From Ursus arctos (Eukaryota > Chordata > Mammalia > Carnivora > Ursidae), in assembly GCF_023065955.2 (NCBI RefSeq), contig NW_026622985.1, positions 77,551,931-77,615,930 of the forward strand: a stretch of 64,000 bases of DNA, given 5' to 3'. The notes beneath the pieces were generated by a model. The model had not been told where the DNA came from. It made no database searches and was given only the letters and a program-made list of their open reading frames with translations. Shown here piece by piece: positions 24,121 through 35,943 of this stretch (the stretch's first letter is position 1; every line of letters begins with the position of its first letter). A program made the position numbers and the translations under genes.

Positions 24121-24154
<34 letters not shown>
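24118..24154. repeat. (ATCT)n microsatellite
   Basis: About nine tetranucleotide units just downstream of a TG/TA-rich stretch, likely polymorphic in length. Confidence 0.95.
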
Positions 24155-24398
24155 GGTGAGAGACAGTGAGAAGGGAGAGAGAGAAAAGAAATTCTGGAAA
24201 GCTTTATAAATGTTTAATGGTAAATATCTCTGTGGGGTGTCATCAGTGGATCTTTTATTTCCAGCACACATATTTCTATTTTGAGTATTTTATTTTTAAC
24301 ATTCATTACATCTCTAATGAAGTAACTTCAATGAAGGGAAAGCACAGCAGACTTTGGTTTTAGAAGGTAAAGGCTAAGTTCTTAGGGAGCTTATTAGA

Positions 24399-24495
24399 CT
24401 ATGTTCACACTGGAGCAATCATCCAATTAAGACTGAGAGTAAGGTTAAATCCCATTAGGGCAATTATTCAGTTAATTACTCCTGTGTGAACACAG
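24399..24495. repeat. Imperfect inverted repeat, possibly an old hairpin element
   Basis: The left arm 24399-24419 ('ctatgttcacactggagca...') and right arm 24475-24495 ('...ctcctgtgtgaacacag') pair at 18 of 21 positions around a spacer of about 55 nt. Weaker complementarity may extend outward ('ggctaag' and 'ccttagc'). I cannot assign a family. An ancient hAT or other palindromic DNA element is possible. Confidence 0.6.
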
Positions 24496-25558
24496 CCTTA
24501 GCTTAAGAGATGTAGAACCTGAGCCTGTATCTAAAGGGGAAGGAGGTCAGGGCCATCTCCCCAGCAAACCAATTCAGAAGATTTAAGTGAGCTATTCCAG
24601 AAGCCAAGAAAGAATCACTTTTGAGAAATTAGTGTTTAAAAGGAGAGTACACTTAATTAGTACCGGACACAAACCCCAAACATGGACTTAACCACCATAG
24701 AGAAATGCCAAAAGTGGAATATTTTTACAGTAGGACGGCCACTGGAGCAGTTCAGCGTCCTTGAACACAAATTATTTGTTAAATCATTGATTCATTTACT
24801 CCTTGCTTTATTCACTACGTAAATATGTATTGAGTATCTAACACAGAGTAAAAATTTGTCTGCAGTTTTAATGTGCAGGGCAGACATGAGGGAGGAATCA
24901 CAGAAGCCGAGAGATGGAGTGGGTATTTCCTGCAACCATCTGTTCTGTGAGGATCTAAAATGCAACTTGGAGTCATGGACTCACAACCTAAGGAATCACT
25001 TCCTTTAATCCAGGGACTTTTGTTTTGCTCTTTGTATCTTCTTAGCTGTTAAATAGCATCTTTATGATGCCCACCTCTGGTGCTTTATAATGCAAAACCA
25101 AGCTACTACTCAATCGCGATGCAAAAAGACAGATATTTGTTCTTATATACCACAGGTGGGGTATAAGCTAAGCTCTAGGGATATTTTCTATAGTGACCTC
25201 AAACCCCAAAACAAATAAAATATATTAGTGCTGCATTCTTTTTCCTCCTTCCCTCCCCCAACCCATCTCCTTAGCCTGGCATTGGATTTTCAAGGATAAG
25301 CAGATGAGACCTTTTTTTATCTTGCACTTTCCACGTTACTGGAAAGTCCATGGGATGAAATGGATCTGTTTCCCAAAAGGGGAAAATCAGAACACTTTGT
25401 TTTCCTGCACTTGGGAAACTGCTCAAGGGTGAAGCTCTTATTGACTGTGCATCTGTCATTTTAAAAGAGATTCTGGGTTTATTACAGTTTCTTGGGATAC
25501 AGAACAGGAAGCGAAATATGCTATCTGTTAACTAAACTACACGATTCATTCATTTTTT
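24496..25558. other. Unassigned sequence
   Basis: No gene recognised. 'tattgagtatctaacacaga' near 24829 resembles a reversed L2 end at low confidence. Confidence 0.4.
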
Positions 25559-25812
25559 TTTTATATTTTAATGTTTTTTTATTATATTATGTTAGTCACC
25601 ATACAGTACATCCCCGGTTTCCAATGTAAAGTTCGATGATTCATTAGTTGCGTATAACACCCAGTGCACCATGCAATACGTGCCCTCCTTACTACCCATC
25701 ACCAGTCTATCCCATTCCCCCACCCACCTCCCCTCTGAGGCCCTCAGTTTGTTTCTCAGAGTCCATAGTCTCTCATGCTTCATTCCCCCTTCTGATTACC
25801 CCCCCTTTCTTT
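25559..25812 (-). mobile_element. 5'-truncated carnivore L1 3' end, antisense
   Basis: A reversed L1 3' UTR with 'gttagtcaccatacagtac' and 'aacacccagtgcaccatgca'. Duplications 'attcattcatttttt' flank it at 25544-25558 and 25813-25827. The open frames on both strands here are translated UTR. Confidence 0.93.
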
Positions 25813-25827
25813 ATTCATTCATTTTTT

Positions 25828-26654
25828 AGACACTATATTAATTGTTCTTGTAGATTGAAGTTGTTTTCAAATTTATGTAATATAATTCATAAGAATACAG
25901 GTTTTTAATGGCATCAATTACAAATTTTAATTTTATTGTTTTTAACTAAAAAATACTACCATACACTGAAGTTTTATCATTATATCATTTTCTAAAGGAC
26001 CGAAAGCAGCTTAAGTCTTTCCTCAGATTTTGAATAAAGGAAATTACTAGTGAATCAGCAGGCTCTATATTAATCTACTTAGCTCCATGCCTCTGAATCC
26101 TGTGGAATATTTCATCTCTCCCAGAATTTTGGTCCTGCCCCAAATGCTGGAAGCAATGCTGTTCCTAGATGGGAAGAATGGTAAGACCTTTTCATCAGTA
26201 CTCCATGAGATCAGAATTAAGTCAGAATTGCTTTTCCTATTCTGATGTTTTAACTTTTTTCTTGTAGCTGATCTCCTGCCTCATTCACCTGTATCAGAGA
26301 GTTATTTAAACCTCATTTCCAATAATATTCTTTTCTTTCTTATCTCCTTTTATCTAGTAGGTTAGAACATCATGCATGCTATTAGTTGTGTAATTCTGAT
26401 TATGCATGTAATTTCAAAAAGGAGCGTAACTTTTGTGCATATGTACCTTTCATATATATACTATGTACAGTGTGTATCCTGTACATTATTTTACATATTA
26501 TGTATTTATAGATAAAGATGAATATACAGGGTCATATAAGCCAAATCATGTTCATTATATTTTATGGGCCATATAAACTATTGTCAAACTCAGTATTGAC
26601 CAATTGAATTCACCTTGTGTGCTGAATTTAGAACCTAACTTCTAACATGCATCT
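25828..26654. other. Unassigned sequence
   Basis: No gene and no recognised repeat between the reversed L1 tail and the MLT1 LTR. Confidence 0.45.
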
Positions 26655-27160
26655 TCTGTTTAGGTTTCTGTTGTTGCTGTAATGCATTACCACAAAGTTA
26701 ATGGCTTAAAACAACATGAATTTTCTGTCTTAGAATTCTGTAGGTCAAGAGTATGACAGGGGCCTCACCATGCTAAAATAAAAGTGTTTGCAGGGTCGAA
26801 TTCCTATAGTATGTTCTGGGTGGGGTCCGTTTCCTCTCCTTTTCTAGCTTCTAGAGGCTACCCACCTTTTTTTGGCTCACACCTCTTTGCATCTTCAGAG
26901 CCAGCAGTGACAGTTCAAGTCTTTCTCACATTACATCATTCTGGCCTTCTCTCCTGTAGCTCTCTTTTGCTTTTAAGGACCATTGTAATTACATTGGGCT
27001 CACCCACATAATGATTCATCAGCTCCTTATCTCAAGGTCCATCCATACCTTTAATCATGTCTGCAAAGCTCCTTTTGCCATCTAGGGTAACATATTCAGA
27101 AGTTCTGGGAATTACAACATGGGTCTCTTATCCGTGGAGCCCTTATTCTGCCTACCACAG
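26655..27160 (-). mobile_element. MLT1-type LTR, antisense, diverged
   Basis: It carries the reversed MLT1 layout: 'gttgctgtaatgcattacca', 'aatggcttaaaacaacatga', 'ttagaattctgtaggtcaag' and late 'ctttaatcatgtctgcaaag'. It is more diverged than the copy at 6.95 kb. No internal viral genes adjoin it. The open frame at 26784-27011 is part of the LTR. Confidence 0.7.
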
Positions 27161-27429
27161 CTCCACTGTATGTTTCTAGCAATGTAGTTGTGGAAATGGT
27201 GTCTTGTCTTGCCTTTCCCAAGAGCTGATAGGGTTCGTTGCCCCTATAAAAATTCTCCTAGCTACGCTCTCCTCTGTCTTCCTTTTCCATCAGCCTGAAC
27301 CAAAGTTTGCTGCTTAGAACTCCTTAAATCACTTGTGCTAGCCCCAGAGGGGTAACCGGACTTGGCATTTCCAGCAACCTCCACTGTACCCTCAGTTCCC
27401 CTTTTCCTCAGTTCTATAATATGTGTTTT

Positions 27430-27625
27430 TTTTTAAGATTTATTTATTTATTTATTCGACAGAGATAGAGACAGCCAGCGAGAGAGGGAACACAAGCAGG
27501 GGGAGTGGGAGAGGAAGAAGTAGGCTCATACCAGAGGAGCCGGATGTGGGGCTCGATCCCATAACGCCGGGATCACGCCCTGAGCCGAAGGCAGGCGCTT
27601 AACCGCTGTGCCACCCAGGCGCCCC
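27430..27625 (-). mobile_element. SINEC, young copy, antisense
   Basis: It contains 'gacagccagcgagagaggga' and 'gggctcgatccc', and ends in the reversed head 'gccacccaggcgcccc'. A 15-nt duplication 'tataatatgtgtttt' lies at 27415-27429 and 27626-27640. Its sequence is close to the copies at 12.3, 35.7 and 63.8 kb. Confidence 0.97.
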
Positions 27626-27640
27626 TATAATATGTGTTTT

Positions 27641-28145
27641 ATACAACAAGTTTTCTCATTATCATCGTGGCTATTCCCAACCTTTTCCATCAAGCTCAAG
27701 CCTCTATTCATGTCACCTCTGTCATGGTCATTGTGATATGCCCCAATTCCTCTTCAAGGTAGAACTTTTAGCCCAGCTGCTGGGAGCATGGTCAGCAAAC
27801 ACCATTTAGTTGTCAGTCCCTGATACACTGCCTCTCCTAGGAGGATTGCTGCTTCTTGGGGTGTCCTTCATGCAAATGCCTGATTGATATGAAGGGTATA
27901 ATGGCTTGGTTATCTCAGTCTAGCCCAGAACAAACCTCAAAGTCCACTCTATTTCCAGAGCTCCCTATACGGTAGGACAAAGCTATAATTGGACCTCCAT
28001 CACACTTGGACTTCACCTTCTACTCTATTCTGCTCCCTTCCTTTACTTCCATAGGGTCTGGTTCCAAGAGCACCTCTTAATAAACATTCTGCAAGCTAAT
28101 CCCTGTTTTAGAGCTGGCTTTACAGAGAGCTGAACTTGCAAAACC
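27641..28145 (+). mobile_element. LTR-like interspersed repeat, unassigned
   Basis: A GC-richer block ending 'cctcttaataaacattctgc' then 'aagctaatccctgttttag'. This resembles the polyadenylation region and U5 end of ancient mammalian LTRs. I remember similar ends from LTR families but cannot name one. No terminal TG...CA pair or duplication was established. Confidence 0.35.
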
Positions 28146-28214
28146 CTCTCAGAAAATGAATTGCCTTCCAAACTACCTAATATATTTCTATTGCCCTCAT
28201 ATTTTTAACCCAAA

Positions 28215-28470
28215 TATTCTCCTCTCTTTAAGGTCTTTCATAACCCCTCCAGGAAAACTGAGTTATTCTTTCCATGCTCTTCCATATTCTAGAACATAAG
28301 ACCTCTGTCATAAGATGCTAGATACTAAATTGGTAAATATGATTATTCCTCTTTACCTATCACAATGTGTGTTCCCTAAGAATAAGCATTATGTCTCTTT
28401 TGTGTTAACTCTCTAATGTCTAACAGAACTTGGCATAAAGTTGCTTCATAAATTTTTTCAAAGACTGTAT
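28215..28470 (+). mobile_element. L2 3' end, sense
   Basis: 'aaggtctttcataacccctc', then 'cctaagaataagcattatgt', and 'acagaacttggcataaagtt' with 'gcttcataaattttttc', match the order of the L2 3' end. It is clearly diverged. Confidence 0.6.
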
Positions 28471-31400
28471 GAATGGGAAGATGGTCTCTTCTGCATCCAT
28501 TGAAATCCCAGTTTAGTTACAATTCATCATATTACTATTTATACAGGGTGGCAGGATGGCACAGCATATCAACTCTGCTTTGCACTAAATATGTACTCAA
28601 CTCATGCCCAACCCCCATCCAATCATGCTTTCTACATAATTTGGAGAAATAAAGAGTCCATAGGCCACATTAGGTAGATTGAATTTCTACCATTTAAAAT
28701 GCTTTTTGCAATTCTTCTACTCACTTGTTTTCTTACAGGTTACTCCTTCAGTCTCAGTCACATTGTCTTTCCTGCCTATCTTTCTATATAGGTTGAACTT
28801 AACCGGGGTCCAATTATCAGGAGATGGTCAACATCTGTAATACAAAATCTATAATAGAAAAAAGGCAGTAGCACTACCTACCTATAAGTTGAACTGGAAT
28901 TTTTTACATTCTTAATGGCCCTGCTTCCTTGGAGAGGAATATTCTGTATTCAATCGGAAAGAACAGAATACCAGAGAGAGTTCATCTTGTCTTCTTAAAA
29001 AAGTTCTCAAGCATCTACTTCACAGCTTTTCTTTCTTTATTTCAGTTGCTTAAGAATTAGGAATTTCTTTCTATTATGTTACATAATGGTTGACAATGCA
29101 CACAAAACAACCACAAGAAAAATCTAGTGTAATTGATCACTGAGATATAATTCTTCCTTTCTTACCATGTTTATCCCCACATTTTCAATTTTGCCTCATT
29201 ATTTATTTCCTTCTCCTTGACATGGTTTTCTAGTATCTGATTTCCACAGCATGTTAACACTTAATGCACTTACATGTTTTTTGTGATCTTTAAAAGTTGA
29301 GTGTGCTGGGATCAGGGAAGTGCAGAAACAGCTTTAGATTTCCCAGTCCCTGATAATTTTAAAATTCTGATATCCATACTGATTTTCTTCATTTGTGATT
29401 CCAGGTTATGAATTTTCTCCTAGATGGGTTTTGCTTATGCTTTCCTCCCAGTTGTGCATATTTAATCCTGAACATCTAAAAAATGTCCATAGAGACTCAG
29501 AAACACATCTAGGAAGTATATGCTTTGTGGACGCTCATATCAGTGGTGTCATGGTCGTGCTGTCATAGTGTGGTCAACCTGATATTTATCTAGGTTGTGA
29601 GTGATTATATCAAGACTAAACTTTAATTCCAGCGAAAGTGATTACATTTTTCTCTTCACATTTTCCCGAAAGTTCAAGAATGTTGTTTTTAAATTTATCT
29701 GTATGTGGGCATATTTTGAAATGTAAAATATCAAACTAAGTAAGCCAAAAAAAAAAAGAGGCAGAAAAAACATGTGTTGGGTAATTCATATAGCATGAAG
29801 ATAAGAACTATGACTCACAAATATTATGGAACTTTCTTATTTGTATAATTTATTTATTGAATTGAAATATTACTCTGTAAATAAAGTAACATCTGAAGTC
29901 AGAACTAGAGAGCAATAAATAAATATAAAACTAGATAAACAGACTTTCTGATAATGGAATTAAATTAGACAGAAAAACACTGAATTATTAAGAGGAATGG
30001 CAATCAGAATCAGTTTTCAAGATTGAGAATCCCTCCAGTTGGACATGAAATTATTGCTGTAACATCCACAGAATGTTGGGACAGAGAAATAATCGGGCAG
30101 AATGAGACTGAGATGACGATGAAGCTAATGATGAATGAGGTGGAGAAATCATATTTTTCCACTTAAAGATGGTGCTACAGATGGTATTACTGACTTCTGA
30201 ATATATTAAGGGTAGTCAAAAGTAAGAATTAGTGACCTAAAGTTCTTTCTACACTGAGTACAGATCTGTCTTACCAATTCAGTTTTTTCATAAAGACCTT
30301 ACTATTGGTAGCTTTCCCTTTTGGACTTATTGGCATGCCACCTCTCTAAAGCAGGCACCTCGTTTATGAACTGTGCACTTCAGAGTCATCGACTCTGAGC
30401 TATTCCTGAATTAGTGCCTCAAGGATATTCACGGATATCCTCCTAGCTGTACTTAAAAGAATTTTTCAGGATAGATACAATTTTTAAGAAAACAAATACA
30501 GCCTCATACTTGTTTTTAGATTCCTTATATCACCTTCCAGCTGAATTGAACACATGTGATCCGATTTACTAGAACACATCAACTTATTATTGATTTAAAG
30601 TAATTTAACACAACCAGTCTTATTTGATAATACCCTGATTAACTGTATCTTTATCTTGTCATTCAAAAACGAACATCTTGAGAAACAGTATTTACAGTAA
30701 GCAGTCTTGGGAAAGCACAACATTTAAAGATTTAAAAAAAAAAAGTGAAGATTCACTTGCATCTTTTTATTGTCCTCTTGGAATAATAACAAACAATGTA
30801 AATTTAAAACCAAATGCTATGTAAAATGTTTGGCATAGAATAGTTGCAAAGAAACAACAGTGCTCTTCCTTTTTAGAGTCCCAAAGCAGGTAACATTTGT
30901 AATTAAGAAGGTGCAAATTAAATCATACTTAACAGTATCTAAAACATGCATCATTATCATTTAACTGGAAATTACAGGCTGGAATCAAGACATGGAATTG
31001 TCCCATTCATTTGTATAAGAGGAAGAGGAGAAACATCCAAGTCTAGTCTAGGATGGAGGCAGAAATTAAAGAGCCCAGAGTGATAATCCTGCGGATAAAG
31101 AATGGTTTCCAATATTAGTTCTTTAACCAAATTCCCTAGAAATTGTCAAGAAACATTCTAACCATGGAAACTATAGTTTCAAATTATAGAAACCAGTCTT
31201 GATTAAGGAAATGAAGGATATATATTTTAGCATAGGTTTATTATAATTCTGAGAGATGCAAAAGCAACTAAAGATTTAGATTTTTATCGTTTCCCAAATT
31301 ATTATAAAGCCCTACCTAGATCTCTTTTTCTGATTCACCTCTTACTTATATTTCTAATCAAATTTAATTATTAAATAAAGCTATTTTTCACAGACTCCTA

Positions 31401-32689
31401 AACATTTTTGCCCATGTGAAATTTTAGAGAATGCTGTCTTCACTTTAATTATATTTTGTTTTAATTTAATCATTGGAAATAATTTGGAGCTTCTATCTCT
31501 CAGTAGTCATGCTCACTTTCAGTGAATGAACTTGTCCTAAGCACTACCCAGATTCCAGGTGCACTGCACTGCACAGGAAATAAATTAATGAGCAGGGTCT
31601 TCTAGTCAAGCAGCTTCAAATATGTAATAAGATTATTGATCCCTGACAGTGGACAGTTTAGTTACTAGAAATAGATTTGTTTAAAAAATGAATAAATATC
31701 TGGTAAAGTGTTATGTTTTAAAATGAATACTAAAAACATCAGTTCATGTGATTGCATACATTAAAGAAGTTTAGCCATAATGATTGAACTTTTACTAGTT
31801 TGGGGGTGCTTGACTTATCTCTATTATTCATTATAACAATATTTTAAGTTTGGCTTTATTATCCTATTCACTTCTCACACTAAAAAAAAACCCACAATAA
31901 AACAACTGAGCCTCACAGTGTTGGCAGTGCGTCCAAGGTTAAGCCACTAATGTAATGTTATCGTATGACTAGCCCATGCTCTTTCTTCTATGTAGAATTT
32001 GCTAGTTTTCATTTGAAACTATCAATGCATCCAACAATTTCACTGCATTGGTGCTTTGTCAGATTGCAGTGTATTTTCTCACCCTCAACTAATCTCTACA
32101 CAGAGTGTCCTTAGTGAATACCAGATAATGACTAGACTCATGATCTTAGAGCATTTCCTGAACAATGAAACATTTTCAGTGAGGCTCAAAGGTGTATGCT
32201 GCTAACACAAACAAGGCCTACGGTAAGGTAAATGGCTATCGTGTATGCAAATTAATAACATCGGAAATGCCAAGATAAAATTAAGATTGGATCATTTTGT
32301 GACTTCAGTTGAAAACACTAATGAGATTCTAACAATACCAGGGTTCAGGAAGTAGAGCGAGGGGAAAAAACGAACAATGCAGCAACAGAAGGTAGAATTT
32401 TTGCCTATCCAAGATAGTTGTGGACGCCTCTGTGATATTACCAGCTGATGTGAGGGGATTCTATTTTGCAACATTATTTCAACAAATTATTAGAATTCTG
32501 TTTTGTAGTGCAATTATTATTAAGGAATATAAAGGATATATACTTCATTATTTATATCAGGATGTCTGAAGATATCTTTAAGCCTCCTGATTTTGTTGAA
32601 TCTTAGTACACTTGAGGAATTTTTAAGGGATAATCTGTTGCAACCCCATTTTTAACATGTTAATTCGTTATGTGATTTTAATGCTGTAT
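28471..32689. other. Long unassigned stretch without recognisable genes
   Basis: About 4.2 kb of moderately AT-rich sequence. No frame above about 60 codons has coding character, and I recognise no interspersed repeat. This repeat-poor stretch is where conserved non-coding elements, if any, would be easiest to test for. Confidence 0.45.
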
Positions 32690-33720
32690 TTCATTAATCT
32701 ACTCCTTAAATACATACTGAAAGTTAACTAAGAAAAGGATTAGACATGATAACACAGTCACTCGCTTAAAAAAAAAAACTTATAGTCTAGTAGGTGAAAT
32801 GGCACAGATACACTGATAGAGACAAGGATACAAAACAGGTTAAAGACATAAGTATAATTAAAGAAGTATTCCTGGATTCCTTCATTTCATTTGTACGTAT
32901 CCTTCAACAATATGTATTATTTTAACATACAAAGATGAAGGTCCTATCAACCAGAGGACACAACACAAATCAAAGGATTAAGCATGTTTAGGGAAAACCA
33001 AGGAATGTAATTTTGGTACAGGATGCATAAGACATGGCCTTATAAGATGAGACAATATAGCATCAGATTTTTCAAGAGCTTCGAATGTGTCATGATAGCA
33101 GTTGTTATAAAACAGAGAATTGTTGAAGATCTATAAAAGGGGATTAGGTATATAATCAGAAGGTGGTTTCAGAATGATTATTACAATAATTTCCTGAAAG
33201 TTTGGCTTATCAGTGAATGGACAGAAGACAAGGGACAACGAAACAACAATCCAGGTGTCACAATAGGAATCACAAGTCAGGGATTAATGCAGAGCCCAGG
33301 AAAATGTGGCATGCATATTAAAAATTAATAAAACAAGACTTGCAATTCAGTGGATTGAGGGGTTTGTGCAAAGGGTGAAAGGGTTATCAATAATCATGTG
33401 AGTTTTTAAGAGCAATGATAACAGTAAAGTGTGGAAGCCACAGGAGGAGTTACTTGACAACTGAAATCTAAGCAGGATTTGATATCCAACAGGCAGTTTG
33501 CAGTGTGTGGCTCGAACCTGGGAGGGAGGTTGGGAATGAAAGTACTGATTTAGGAATTTAAAGAGAGTCAGTAACTAGAGTCAACCCAATTATGACAACC
33601 ATAAATAAATAAACAAGCAATCAAATGCCTACAGAGTGGGAAAATGACCTGTATGGAGGTGGTAAGAACAGTAGCTTGGGAGAATAGAGGGAGAGAAATC
33701 AGAGTTCGTAGAAAGAGGAC
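32690..33720 (-). mobile_element. Probable L2, antisense, long and diverged
   Basis: Motifs appear in the order of a reversed L2: 'ttatagtctagtaggtgaaa' near 32780, 'atccaggtgtcacaatagga' near 33250, 'gcaattcagtggattgaggg' near 33342, and 'agagaaatcagagttcgtag' to 'aaagaggacctgac' near 33693-33726. Identity is low and boundaries are approximate. Confidence 0.45.
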
Positions 33721-34454
33721 CTGACTAAGCATCGTATCAAGTCAGAAGAGTCCTCTTAAGAGTGACCCGTGACTAAGCTGACATGCCCTGGAAATAAAGG
33801 TACAGCTTGAGCAGGGCGCGTCAGTGCAGCAGCCTTCATGTGCTTGTGAGCATTCCACCTGGATTCCAGGGCTGCTTCACCCTCTCCATAGTGGGCCTAT
33901 GACTGTCTTCTGGGTCAGCAATTCCCTTGGGCCCACACCCAAACCTAGCCTGCATTACTAGATACAAAAAGTTTAGAGATTAGAAGACCAGGTTTTAAAC
34001 CAGGCAAGAGCAGGTGTTCATTTTTTTCACTGCTCAATGTAGGAATATCATCACGTTATTTCCAATATGTAAAAGGAATTACTTCCTTTTTCATATTCAA
34101 GTGGCCTATCTTCTATGGTATTATAGATCAACACAGACTTATCTACCAAATAATGGAATACACAGTAAAAGACCACTCTAGTGATTGAACGAGAGCTTTG
34201 CAGGGTAAGAAGAAGATAGGGATTTCTCAATAGATGGTGAACTTAGGGATCTTGGTTTTTTGTTTGTTTTTGCAAGAGGTAATCTTACGAGCTAATTATA
34301 GTCAGATTCACAATGAGCGATAGTAGTAGATGTTATAAAGTACTCTGGCATTTTTAAGCATTTAAATATGCTCTTCTGTTCCTTTAAGTCCCAGGGTTAA
34401 CTACTATTGGTATGCAGTGCTGATTGTATCTAGGTGCATGCCTGAGAGAGTGCA

Positions 34455-34493
<39 letters not shown>

Positions 34494-35731
34494 GCCCTCA
34501 TGTGTGCAGAACAAGACTGAGAACCAGAGGTATAGAGAGACAAAGAGAGAATAAGAGAGTGAAAAAAGAGAAAAGGAGGTGCTCTGCTTTTATTCTAATA
34601 CAATTATTTCAAAATGATATAATTCTAATAATAAGAAGTTTTATAACATCTTAAAGTATCCTCATCTTTACAAATTTTCTTTGTATTAAATGAAAAAGAA
34701 AACTCACTCCTAACGGGTTGGTTGTCCCAATACCCACAGAAGGGAAGCTGTTCATTTCGTTGTTTCTTTCCTTCAACACATTTTGTAATAAAAGTAGATG
34801 AGGAAGTTGCTAGTCTCTGACACTGGTTTGTCCTCCTGGGTGCTTTTCCTGTCTCAATTTGATTCTAGATCACCGCTCTGAGCACCTGCTCTGCGTCCTC
34901 CCGTTTCCTGGTTTTCACTGAGCAGTGATCAGTGATCAAATATACATTTCTTCTGGCTTGTGAAAAGATCATTTATTCATTCATTTAATCACCATTTTTG
35001 TAAGTCATGTAATTGGATGAAGACAAACAAATGTCTGAACCAGCTACTTAGGCTAGACCTCTAAATGCAATTATTTAGGATTTCTTGATTATGACTGTTC
35101 TTTTCCTATCTGTATCCCTTCTTTTCTATTGGCCTGACACACAAAAGAAATTAAATTACATTTCAGATAATTGATACCTCTACTTATTTTGGCAAAAGAA
35201 GGAGGACATTTTATTTCTCTCATTACAATGTGAAAAAAGAATGTAATATGATTGAGGATGTGCAAACTATTTCAGCTCTGCGTTCTGTACCTATTCTGAT
35301 GACCTGAAAGCCTGTTATTAAAAGCATTCACTCATTCAGAACGCATACACGTATTCATGCTTTCAAGAATTTTCTATCCTGTCCTATTTACCTGGTTGTC
35401 ATATGTACAGAAAATTAAAGTACATTGTAATTATTACTTATCGGAATAATTTCATTTTTATTGGAAAAACTCAGGCCTCAGTGTGAGATTAAATGGTGCT
35501 AAGGCAGTGCCCATGGGACAGATTTTGGGGTTTCATGCCATATAAATCCTAGAATAAGGTATCTGTGCTCTAGAGCAGAAGTTGACGGCATTCCTTGTTA
35601 ACTTTATCTGCTTTCCCTGACCCAATGGTAGCACATCAGGGACGTAGTCTTTCATCAGTGTCAGATGTCTTCCTGTTGTATCCAAGCTTATATGCAGCAA
35701 GCATTGAATGCATGTTTTGAGAAATAATGGT
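33721..35731. other. Unassigned sequence
   Basis: No gene recognised. It contains the TG/AG microsatellite listed separately. The open frame at 34424-34654 is mainly that simple repeat. Confidence 0.45.
34455..34494. repeat. (TG)n(AG)n compound microsatellite
   Basis: About eight TG units run directly into about eleven GA units. Length polymorphism is expected. Confidence 0.95.
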
Positions 35732-35943
35732 TTTCATTTTATTTTTTATTTTTTTTGAGATTTTATTTATTTATTTGACAGAGAGAGACAGCCAGCGAGA
35801 GAGGGAACACAAGCAGGGGGAGTGGGAGAGGAAGAAGCAGGCTCCCATCGGAGGAGCCTGATGTGGGGCTCGATCCCAGAACGCTAGGATCATGCCCTGA
35901 GCCAAACGCAGACGCTTAACAACTGAGCCACCCAGGCGCCCCA
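35732..35943 (-). mobile_element. SINEC, antisense
   Basis: It has a T-rich start, 'gacagccagcgagagaggga', 'gggctcgatccc' and the reversed head 'gagccacccaggcgcccc'. A 12-nt duplication 'agaaataatggt' lies at 35720-35731 and 35944-35955. Confidence 0.96.

Noticed and set aside
24118..24154. Tetranucleotide array as a regulatory array
   Set aside because: It is an ordinary (ATCT)n microsatellite.
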